Source: Heterotrichella gracilis
Taxonomy: Eukaryota > Sar > Xanthophyceae > Tribonematales > Xanthonemataceae
DNA length: 40,920 nt
Direction: 5' to 3'
Assembly (NCBI GenBank): GCA_032358255.1
Contig: JAULBX010027064.1
Coordinates: 1-40,920 of the forward strand
Every line of letters begins with the position of its first letter. Positions within the stretch are counted from its first letter, which is position 1. Shown here piece by piece: positions 22,684-32,645 of this stretch. The translations under genes and the position numbers were made by a program. The notes under the pieces were generated by a model. It did not search any database, was not told the origin of the DNA, and was given only the letters and a program-made list of their open reading frames with translations.

Positions 22684-24917
22684 ATGACGTTCATGACAAC
22701 ATTCGTCATATTGGCATGGTGTGTTGCCATCTCCAGAGCTGTTGGGTGCAGTCAGCTTTATGGAGAATGAGGCTAACCACTGATGCCTTGTGCACAGGTA
22801 CCTTGTCAACATAGCAGTGCTAATAGGCAACAAGTACCTTCTCAGCAGCTACAAGTTCAGGTAAAACATTACATCGCCTTCTAGGTGCTTGTTATGCAGC
22901 CGTCTCCTCTAACCCACCTGCCCACTTTTATCCACGCTTGCTGTGCTACGCATGCAGGCACCCACTGTTCCTGACCTTGTGCCACATGACGGCATGCTCA
23001 GTGTTCAGTGCTCTATGTGCTGGCCTGCGGATAGTCCCCAGGCGGACCATACAGTCACGTGCACAGGGATGGAAGATAGCTGTCCTTGGAGCGGTGTTCT
23101 GCTTGACAATTGTGTTGGGCAACATATCGCTCAAGTTCATACCAGTGTCCTTCACGCAAGCCATTGGGGCAACCACTCCAGCTTTCACCGCTGTACTGGC
23201 CTGGCTCATGACTAGCCACCCAGAGACAAGCGAGGTGTACATCACCCTCATACCGGTTGTGGTTGGGATCATTGTTGCAAGCGGGGGCGAGCCTTCCTTC
23301 CACCTAGTGGGGTTCCTGTTTGCAGTGGGGGCAACTGCAGGGAGGGCGTTCAAGTCTGTGCTGCAGGTAGGGTCTGCCCACCAAGTTTGCTGTGCACCCA
23401 GCATTGGTACAAGGTGTTCTTAATATCTTTATTATGCTAACCTGCTGATCTACATCCTTGCAGGGCTTGCTTCTGACGGACCAGTCAGAGAAGATGGATT
23501 CAATGAACATGCTGATGTACATGTCACCTGTAGCAGTGCTACTGCTGCTGCCCTTGACATACTTCTACGAGGCCAACTCCATTACGAGGGCAATCGAGTT
23601 AGCTACGAAGCATCAAGGTGGGTTTTAGGTGGTCTCATGCCAGCATGGCGGCGAATAACAGTGCATATAAAATGCTTGGCAGTGGTGGGTAAGGATTTGG
23701 GCAGGAATTTGAACGCACTGACTTTTTGCCCAGGAACCTAAAAACAATTATTAAAAACCAAATCGCCTGTTCTAGGTGGTATATGTCTATGTATTGAGTT
23801 AAATTCCTTTCTGTGCAGGGTTCCTCCCCATGCTCCTCATCAACTCCTTCCTTGCCTTCCTGGTCAACCTGCTCAACTTCCTGGTCACACGATACACAAG
23901 CGCACTCACCCTCCAGGTGTGTGACACAACTGTCCACCCACATACCCACCCACATATCAACCTTCATACCAATGCATGCACACGTGGTGGATATGGGTCG
24001 CGCAGCGGCGGGTGAAAAGGCATTAATACATGGCGTTTGGCCACTGCATGCATCGCACATGGGACAATCCATGGTACTATAACCCTCATGCACAGTAGAA
24101 ATGCACCAAGCAAGTCTCCCATGCAAAAGCATAGAAATGAACCCTAATACCCAGTACAGCAAGTGAACCATGGGCATCAAAACCAACATCTGCTATTAAC
24201 AATGCCAATGGGGTGAACTGCTTGGCGCACATGTGCGAGATTGACTGCCAATTGGACAGAATTGCTAAATTGCATGTAAGTGGATTAATAAACCGCTGTT
24301 GACTCACATCCCCCTGTCCCGTCCAGGTGTTGGGCAACGCCAAGGGCGTGCTGGCTGCCATTGTGTCTGTGTACATCTTCAGGAACCCGGTGACAGCCAC
24401 AGGCATAGTGGGCTACGTGGTCACCATGTTTGGAGTGGGGCTGTACTCAGCGGTAAGGGTGCACTGGGCCACCGGCACTGCATGGGATCAATTAGCCTTT
24501 TATTGGTGGTCTGGCTCTTGTGCCGGAATTTTTGTTGTACGGTAATTTAGCCTTTTTGTTGGATCCATTCAGCACCCATGGCATCACATAGCAATGTTTT
24601 CCATGAGCATCGACATTCGTTGGGATCAACCCACACCAGCTAGGTGTGCTTTTTGACCCAATGAAACTTCTGCACTGCCCACTCCACCCCATGCATTCGC
24701 TGACTCCACAACGCAACCCTAGCTAGGGTTGGCCAGTGGGGGCTGCCTGTGCATATGGACCCTAGGCTTTTGTGTTGAACTCATGTGCCACTCATGCCTC
24801 GCGCAGGCCAAGCGGCGGGTGAAGGCGCTGGAGCAGCGGCGGCAGGAGGCCATCGTAGAATTTGACGATGACCTGGAGATGTTCCCTGGCAAGTCCAAGG
24901 GGGCGCAGCAGCAATAG
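22684..24917 (+). CDS. Nucleotide-sugar / triose-phosphate-translocator family transporter (KVAG group)
   Basis: Seven exons join in phase to 331 residues: 22684-22718, 22798-22860, 22958-23366, 23464-23617, 23819-23916, 24327-24452 and 24807-24917. The first exon is short; its GTGTGT donor restores the conserved AWYLVNIAVLIGNKYLLS. Family blocks follow: FRHPLFLTLCHMTACS, GNISLKFIPVSFTQAIGATT, ASGGEPSFHLVGF, GRAFKSVLQ, SMNMLMYMSPVAV, LVTRYTSALTLQVLGNAKG and VTMFGVGLYS. About ten hydrophobic spans are expected. The tail is charged (KRRVKALEQRR). This matches the plant KVAG subgroup of the drug/metabolite transporter superfamily, which includes Golgi UDP-uronic-acid transporters (UUAT type). 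The substrate cannot be read from sequence; a Golgi antiporter feeding glycan synthesis is inferred. No transit peptide is visible, arguing against a plastid translocator. Downstream, AATAAA is near 25243 and TGTAA at 25625. Confidence 0.92.
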
Positions 24918-26403
24918 CAGGCGCCGATACAGGCGCAATAGCAGGCGCGGTAATGGGCGGAAGCCATCATTGGCATGTGTCAGCATCAGCACCATTGCCC
25001 GTATTGCCATCAGCAGCAGCAGCAATGGCAGGGGACGGTTCAGCAAATTGGATGGTGACCAAAGCTGTGTGCTGGCGATTTCATGGGAGCGAAGAGAGCA
25101 GGCGTCAATTCAGCCGGGCCCCATTCTCACAGTGCCCGCTGAGGCCATAGGCCAGGCAGGGCGCTGCAGCACTTGGCTTGCCAATGCCGCCGTGCATGGG
25201 GCTCGTGGGTTGGCGTCACCTGCTGCGCCGCATTCTGGGAGTAATAAAGTTTCGGTTTCTAGTCGAGAGTTCACGGGGTTATTCTTTTTGTCGTACCAGT
25301 TGTGCATATATGGCAATTGACCACTTAGGGCTAGCAGTTTGCTCACAGATTTGTGCCAGTGTGGGTGCCACTTGGAACTTAGGTTAGAATACGCTGTAGC
25401 TATGGATCCAGATGGTGCCGCAATGGCATGCGTGGTAGTAATTATAGTTGAACTGGGACCTAGGGCCTGGTGCCTTCTACTCTCGTTAGACGCCCGCTTC
25501 CCGTTTTAGTTTAAAGACAGGCGAGAGTCTTAGAGGCTGATTAAAACACTGGAGAGGAAATTTTCTGTTCAGGAGCCTTCTTGGGTATCCGAAGACTTTC
25601 AGACCTTGCGTACAAGGTAACCCTTGTAATTGTCACAGCCTGGAGTTGAGGGTTATAATAATTATTTGGAAGGAGGAATGTCATCCCGAATTCATTGACA
25701 CTGCCGCAGCTGCCGGCAGCGCCTGGTTCAGGTGCACCATGCTAACGGCGCTGCAGTGCTGCTGCAGTGCTGCAGCAGCAATATTGCATGCACGCCTTTG
25801 GGGTCCATTTGGAGTCCATTTGGGCTTTCACAAGGTACCTGTGACCTGGTCCAATCGTCTTTGCATTTTCTGGCAAGTTGCCCACAGTGGTACTACTATG
25901 TCAGTGGCATTGTGCTCTGACAGACAGTGTAGCAGAAGAAAATTACAATGGTACAAGGATTATCCTCAATAAATTATCCCATCATTCCCTCCAATCCGAT
26001 CCATATGGCTGCTTCAACACCCTGGTGGCAGCAGAGCTGAGCTGCAACTAGCCGCGCATGGGTCCACTGGAAGGGGCAAGTATTGCTTTCCCTACATGCA
26101 TGTCCGGGTTTCCACAGGACTACACTGAACCCATATAAGGCACTGCCAGTGGCAGTGCTGCATGTATCAGGAAATGCCAGATGCAGGCGCGTGTCCTAGG
26201 CAGCATGCCACCAGGCGCAATGCCCATCACAGTGTGGCTCCATGCACCACATCACATCACACCAACACATGTTTTCACAGGCATCTACCCAAGCGCATGC
26301 GTTTACGTGTGCCCTGTGCACAGCAACACATACACCTATCCCCCTTTTAATGGAGCTCCTTGACGATGCCATTGCGCAACAACCAGGACAATGACCCCCT
26401 GGC
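24918..26403. other. Intergenic region between convergent genes, 1.5 kb
   Basis: This holds the 3' flanks of the transporter (TGTAA at 25625-25629) and of the minus-strand helicase (TTACA at 25943-25947, TGTAA in sense). GGCGCAATAGCAGGCGC-like words repeat just after the transporter stop. A CTGCAGTGCTGC run near 25753-25785 can fold back on itself. No supported gene. Confidence 0.55.
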
Positions 26404-29400
26404 CTAAGCCCCTTGCCGCTCCTTGGCCAGCTTCTTGCGCAGCCTCCCAGGGATGGCCCTCTTCTTCCCCCCAACCACCACCGCACCCCCAGCGCCACCA
26501 CCGCCCACAACCACTTTGCCCCCTCCAGCACCACCACCGCCAGCCACTTTGGCAACCCCACCCTTGGCCCCCTGCTTTTGCCTCAATTTCTCCTGATCCA
26601 GTATCGAGGGCTTCCTCCCCTTGGCAGCAGGCACAGCCCAATCCTCCTCATCCGATGACCACGCCCCTGGCTGATCATCCTCACCGTCATCATCACTCCC
26701 GATCGCACTGCCGCTTAATTTCCACCTTGATGGGCTGTCATCGCTGTCGCTGCCATGCGCTGGCTTCCGCACCAATGCTGCCCTCCCCTTTTCCTTGACC
26801 GGACCAGGGAGTTTCCCCCCCTTGGAGGCCTTCCCAACCCCACTGCCCCCCTGTTTCCTGTCGAGGTAGTATCCCACACCCTGCTCCCCAGCCTGAAATA
26901 TGTACCCTGCTTTCGCCCCCTTGAACCCCTTGCTGGGGAGGAAGGGCTTGGCCCCTGGCTGAACACCCCCTGCACTCGCATCCGATCGGCCCTTGGATTT
27001 GGACCCCTCAGGGCCCCGATCGGACACCCCTGGTTCCTCCCCTTCATCTTCTGATGATGATGTGTCCCCTGCTGACTGGGTCGTCTCCTCTGGGGCGGGT
27101 TTCTTTTTCCTCCCCTTTTCTGTCTTCCTCTCCCCCTTGGTTTTCAGCCCCAGGGACCGCAGCACATCATTTGGGTCCACGCGCGCTTCCCCGTCGCCAT
27201 CCCCGCCTGTGCCACCGATTTCTGCCCCATCCTCGCCTGCATGTCCAGCAAAACTGAATAAATGAATATGTTAAATTTTGCAATCAGAGGGTTCGTGGCA
27301 GTGTGGAGGACAAGTGGAGGTGCGATAACTTTGCACCATTATATTTGTAACATGGTGCAAAGCAATTGCACTGCTGCTTTTGAGAACAACATCAAATTCT
27401 TGCTGGGATGCACGTCGCCAATCATGATTGAACCAGTCCAAGCTTGCGCATACATCTTATGTGTATTTTTTGTATTTTTGCACAACATTGGTACAAACAA
27501 GCCCGCACAGAATCACCACAACCCTCACCACCCCTCCCTGCCGCACCCACCTGCCACCGGCAACCCCGCCACCTTTGCCGCCTGGCGGTACGCCTCCCCC
27601 AATTTCAACAAATTTGGGTCCACAGCCTGGCCATGTGACTGCAGCAGCTGGGCCAGGGGGTCCGCCAGGGGGGCGAAAGTCCGCGTGAAGAAGGAAAATG
27701 CGTGGCCGTTGGAGGACAGGCGCCCGGTGCGGCCCACACTGCAACATTAGGGGGTAGGTGAGGGATGCGGGGGTGGGTGGTAAGTGGCTCATTGCAGCAC
27801 ATATTGTATATTTTTGGCAAGAGCTTGGAAGCATTCTTGGGGTCTGACAGGGTGGGCAACATTTAGTGTGAAGACATTAAATGCGTGGCCGTTTGACGAC
27901 AGGCGCCCCAGGCGGCCCACGCTGCAACAAAAAGGGTTGGGTGGGTGGGTGGGGGCGAAGGTCGTTTTTCACGATTAATACAAAATGATACTGCTCAGTA
28001 CTGGCAACGCATGCCCCAAAGTGGGTGAACTCGTTATTGCATAGCCTTGTAGCTACAGGCAGGCTGTGTAGGGTATTGTCCTCTATTAGGGCGCTGCATT
28101 TAGGGTTTAGGCCTTTGGCGGACGCAACTATCCAAATTGAAGAGAAGCCATAATTGACAAATATATTGCAGGCTGTTCATGGGTTTAATGTTAGCAGTTC
28201 AGGTTGTAGGGTATCAGCCCCTTACCGATGGACAGATGTGCATGAATGTAAGGTTTAGGGTATCGTGTCCTTACCGATGGACATATGTCTCCAGGTTGGG
28301 TGGGAAGTCATAGTTGACGATGTAGGGCAGGTTGTTTATGTGCAGACCCCTTGCAGCCACATCCGATGCCACAAGCACCTGGACTTTGCCGCCACGAAAA
28401 TCTCGCATGGCCTCCTGTGGGGTGCGGGGAGGGTTTCTGGTTAGGGTTTGCAAGCCAAATTGGTAGGGAATTGTGCGCGGGTTTGGGTGGGCTCCACCTC
28501 CACCAACAACACCCTAACTTCACATATTCCCTAGCCACAATAACCCCAACAGCACCCCAACCCCAACCCCCCACACCGTCCTATATCCCCCACACAAACA
28601 ACAAAACAACCCACCCCGAACTCCCACCCACCTCCCGCTCCCCCTGCGTCCTCTCCCCGTGCAGCACCGCCACCCGCACCCCCTCCCCCTCCAGCAGCCC
28701 CGCCACAAAGCGCACAGTCTTGATGCGGTTAGCAAACACAAGCAGGCGGGGGGGGTTGCGCAGCCCCGTGGAGGCCGCGCGTATGGCTGCCACGTGGCGG
28801 GTCAGCTTGGCGGGCTTCTTGTGCTCCGCGCACACGTGGACCACCTGAGGGGTGGGGGGTGGGTTGGGTGGATGGTGAGATGTGCGTGTGTGTGAGTGTG
28901 TGTGGAGGGGTGGGGGGGAGGGGGTGGTGTTTTATTTGCCAAGGTGGTTGATCATTTAGGTGGATGCGCATGGTTGTGCAGTAGGCATTGGGGCGTGGCA
29001 GCGCGTGGGTGGTGGTGGAGATGGCACATGGTGTGTGCATCATGACGCATGTGTTGTGACCCCAACCACAGGTAGGTGGAGGGTATCTGCTGGTTGCAGG
29101 TCACATGCAATGGCCCCCCACCTCCCTCCCCCCCACAGAACCCCCCACCCTACCACGGCATGCAATGCCGCCGCACCCCCCATGGGAGCCCCACCCCGCT
29201 ACGGGATGCAATAGCGCCCCACATCCACCCCCCACCCCCCACCTGCGTGACCGTCTGGCTGATGGCCATGGCCCTACCCTCCACCTCCACCACCACGCCC
29301 CCTTGCACCCACAGCGCAGCCTCGTCCGCCAGCTCAGCAGGCCAGGTGGCGGTGAACAGCAGCACTTGGGGGCGGGGCAGTGCCACGTCAGCGGGGGTGA

Positions 29401-31795
29401 TGGGCACCTTTTTGGCCTTTTTGCCCGCCTTTTTGGAGCCCCTTTGGTCCAGCTGGAGGAAATTCCGGACCCGGTCCAGCTGGGGTTTGAATCCCAGGGA
29501 CAGCATTTTGTCTGCCTCGTCGAGAACCACATATCGCACGCCCCCTGTGTAGGTGGAGGGGGGTAGGTGTTATGTGGGGTATGAGGGGTTAGGCGTGCAT
29601 CAGGCAATGTTGCTCCCCTTGTTTACATACATCCCTTCGTAAGAAATTAACACTCTTTTGTAATAATCTGCCGCCCGCTCTTCACCCTGCTTTCCATCAG
29701 CACACGCACAGGCATGATACACACAGAATGCAGACACCATGCCCCCTCCACCTGGCCCCTCCGCCACCCACCTAGCTTGATGGCCCCCTCCTCCAGCAGC
29801 TCCAGCAGCCTGCCAGGTGTCGCCACCAGGATGTGCGGGCAGCGGGACAGAGCAGCAACCTGCCGGGGAAGGGGTAGGGGTAGGGGTTGGGGTTGGGGAG
29901 GATATAATCACTGGGTGATATAGGAGAGCGCAGGCTGGCCATATCAACCCCCATGCTGGTGCCTTCATGTTGCCTGGTTGCATCTTTCACCTATGCACCT
30001 CAGCAGCTAGCATTCAAATGGGGAGGGCATCCTAATCTAGTGCGAACTCTTCTTTTCAACCCTACAATGTGGTTTGTGCCACACCTGCGCTTCCTTGCCC
30101 ATGCCCCCATACAACTCGGCAGCCCCCATGCACATGCAGGAAAACCCTCGCACAACCCTAAAAACGTTTCCACCAAACATGACCCCAGGATTTTGGTTAG
30201 CACGGCAAGAAGGAAATCGTGCAAAACCCTAAACTGTGGTTTGTGCCCCAACCTGCGCGTCCTTGTCCATTCCCCCATACACCTCGGCCGCCCTCAGGCC
30301 GCAGCTGGGCCGCAGGGTGCGAGCCACACTGAACACCTGCTGGGCAAGCTCCCTGCGGGAGGGGAGGGAGGGAGGTCAGGGGCTTGATGCGGGTGTGCCA
30401 CTCCACAGCAGAACAAGCCAATGGAGCGGCCATGCACTGCGTTGGGAGCCTTTGTGATGTGGTAAGCACAAGATGAGCACGGGCGGGGGTTCAGTTGTCT
30501 ATACTGCGTTCATTTTCTATTGCAGGCACATGTGGCGCTGGAAGTGCACAGCTAACCCGTATTCTGCCTGTATTGGTGGAAAGCAAGTAAGTAGCTAACG
30601 CGGGTGTGGCGCAAGTATGCGTGGCCCTTACCGCGTGGGGACCAAGATGAGCACGGGTGGCGTTTCTGGTTTTGTGGCTGTCCCATGACCTTCCTGCAGC
30701 AGGCGCGGCAGGCAGGGGAGTAGGTACCCTAGGGTTTTGCCGCTGCCTGGCTCCGCCACTGCCTGCACATCGCGCCCCTCCAGGGCTGGCGGCCAGCACC
30801 TGCGGGAAATATTTCCAGTTTTATATCAATACAATTGAAAATTTTCAATATTCTTTAGTGCTGCCAGCACCAAGGAGGACATGTAGATGTGCTATTAATG
30901 GGGCGTCAGCATGCAAGAAGCAGATACAACTGTGCTTCCCGATAGTGCCGTGTGCCTGCCTAGTGAGGCATGCGCCCATAGTTTTATGCTTGACCCATGG
31001 GGGATGCACCTCCAGCAGTTGGAGCCACACACACTGCAATTTTAACCGTCACAAGGTTGCTTGTATAAGCCAGCCCTCCCCACACAACTCTGCAAGGTCC
31101 CCCTTATGCATGCATGCATTGCATGTACACGAGGAATGTGGTCCATAACAGGCTTGCACCAAGCTGCACATTCACAGCTCAGAATTCGTATACAATTAAG
31201 CGAGTATGTGGCCGTATTCAGGCTGCTGAAACGTTTGCATGCATACAAATACCAGGCATACTACCTGGTGACGGCGGGGCCATATGCATGCATGCTCAGG
31301 GCGGGAAACGCACTTTGCCTGTATGGCGGTCGGCTCCTCGAACCCGTGCGCCATCATGTACCGCTGGATGGGCTCGGGGAAAGGCTTGAGCGCCTCGGAG
31401 GGCTCCCTTAGCTCCACGTGCTGCACCTTCTTCTTCTTGGGTGGGGGCTGCTCGCCCGCCTTAGAATCTAGCAGCTGAATGCTGCTGGACAGGCGCACCC
31501 CCCCCTCCTTGCGCTTCCTTGAACCCTCATCTGGTTGTGCCTCAACGGGGATTTCTTCAGGAGCGGGTGGAGCCACCGCCCTGGGGCGGAACTCGCTGTC
31601 GCTGTCGCTGTCGCGCCACTCCTTGTCTGCCTGGGAGAGCACGGGGGGGGCGTAGCACACGCCCTGGCACATCCGCCTGGTGCGGTTCTTCTTGCTGCGG
31701 TTGCGGGTGCGCTCCTCGCGCTCGCCATCCTGGCCGGCGGACTGCTTCTTGGCCCGCTTTTTGGCCAGCTTGCGCGCGGAGTAGTCCTGGCCCAT
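26404..31795 (-). CDS. DEAD-box ATP-dependent RNA helicase (Dbp3/RH5-like core) with long acidic/Gly tail
   Basis: Exons on the minus strand: 31314-31795, 30632-30799, 30253-30352, 29772-29859, 29243-29544, 28632-28844, 28275-28414, 27547-27738 and 26404-27253, about 844 residues. The 27547 donor (GTGCGG) was chosen because it restores phase; GTGGGT four bases earlier does not. The N-terminus is Lys/Arg-rich (ARKLAKKRAKKQ), nucleolar in style. Motifs in order: Q motif GFEEPTAIQ, Walker A AEPGSGKT, PTREL, TPGRL, DEAD in VLDEADKML, TAT in LFTATWP, LVFANRIKT, ASDVAARGLHI and HRVGRTGR. Walker A has Pro where Thr is usual. The tail (~280 residues) is rich in Lys, Asp and Gly, holds a GYIFQAGEQGVGYYLD motif and ends GRLRKKLAKERQGA. 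A role in rRNA processing is inferred from family resemblance. Several introns contain copies of neighbouring exons. TGTAA on the minus strand is at 25947-25943. Confidence 0.86.
27868..27928 (-). pseudogene. Intronic pseudo-exon copy of helicase motif VI exon
   Basis: This 61-base segment aligns without gaps to the 5' part of the motif VI exon and its acceptor (27685-27745): 51 of 61 positions agree by hand count. The TTGCAG acceptor is kept in the same phase. The copy reads VGRLGRLSSNGHAFN against VGRTGRLSSNGHAFS in the real exon, so the motif VI Thr is replaced by Leu. It lies upstream in the transcript, in the intron before the real exon. Confidence 0.88.
28144..28296 (-). repeat. Echo of helicase motif V exon end and its donor
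   Basis: Two fragments in the intron echo the exon ending at 28275. At 28144-28182 a diverged copy of the exon block at about 28304-28342 can be aligned (GAAGYCATARTTGAC shared). At 28221 the donor-side phrase CTTACCGATGGACA recurs 49 bases from the real one at 28270, with a shared GGGTATC prefix. Confidence 0.72.
30068..30128 (-). repeat. Intronic copy of helicase motif Ia exon end
   Basis: The segment matches about 30235-30296, the 3' end of the exon plus its donor, at an offset of about 167 bases. Both contain TGTGGTTTGTGCC, CACCTGCGC or AACCTGCGC, and CCCCCATACAMCTCGGC. The copy is in the intron after that exon. Both are flanked by CCCTA words. A shorter echo of the preceding exon (AAGATGAGCACGGG) lies at 30470 versus 30644. 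Confidence 0.82.
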
Positions 31796-32645
31796 GGTGT
31801 TACACAGTGGGGGCCAAGGGGCGCTGCAGAGGGGGGTGCCACCACACACACGTTTGCAGGCCTGAAGCTTTGAATACAGGCGGGCTGGTGGTGAGGCTGG
31901 TTCTTACAACAAGTGTGCTGGGGAACCCGTGCAGTATCTTGAAGTACTGTGCCAAACCATAGCAGGCCAACGGAAATTGCGGCGAATTTCACATGGAAAA
32001 GGACTTTTCCACAATTATTTGAATTTTAAAGAAGACATTGAAAGTAATTGCCAAGAGGACACGTAAGCAGAGTCTTTCCAAACACAACTAAAAATCAGGC
32101 AACAGCTGCGTCAGTGCGTTTCCAGTTTTAAAATGACTAGAAGCACACTGTTGCATGGCAATTGCAACGGCAAAAATATGTCACGGCGTCAATACAACGG
32201 AAAGATGCAGCACTTGACAAACCAAATAATTTGCGACTGCCCAACGGTGTACGCAGCACATCAACCTGCTGCTGTTCCATGCATCTTCACCTGACTGGTT
32301 GCAACAGAATACAGCAAAGACTGCACACGCCATGCACCGTTAAAATAAGGCGGCCCCTTTACCCCCAAAAATTACCCAATATCAACTCGTGGCGCCAATG
32401 CCAATACGTCACACAGATCAGCCACTCTGACAGACCCACAGCTCCTGTTTCCGCACATCACCACCGCCCGTCCAAATCAGCGCTTGGCCAGCACAGCTGG
32501 CAAACCCCGCTGTTCCTTGAAAAGCCCCCAGCTGCAAAGCCAGGTCGCAGATGGTCATGTGGCCCGTGACTATGTCCAACTACCAACAGTCAATTCCAGC
32601 TACCAATGCCATGATTTGCAGAGAAAGCAGCCGTACTTCTATGGC
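31796..32645. other. Spacer between two minus-strand genes
   Basis: This holds the 3' flank of the methyltransferase gene (TTACA at 31904-31908, TGTAA in sense) and the presumed promoter and 5' UTR of the helicase. A decayed copy of the methyltransferase 3' end occupies about 32453-32580. Otherwise nothing is supported. Confidence 0.6.
32453..32580 (-). pseudogene. Decayed tandem copy of the methyltransferase gene 3' end
   Basis: Starting at 32453 the sequence repeats the last exon from 32649 at an offset of about 196 bases: GCACATCACCACCGCCCG, then CAGCTGGCAAACCCCGC, then GATG-GTCATGTGGCCC and ACTATGTCCA against TGATGTGGCCC and ACCATGTCCA. It includes the region of the stop codon. Indels break the frame. 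It lies downstream of the stop on the minus strand. Confidence 0.82.
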
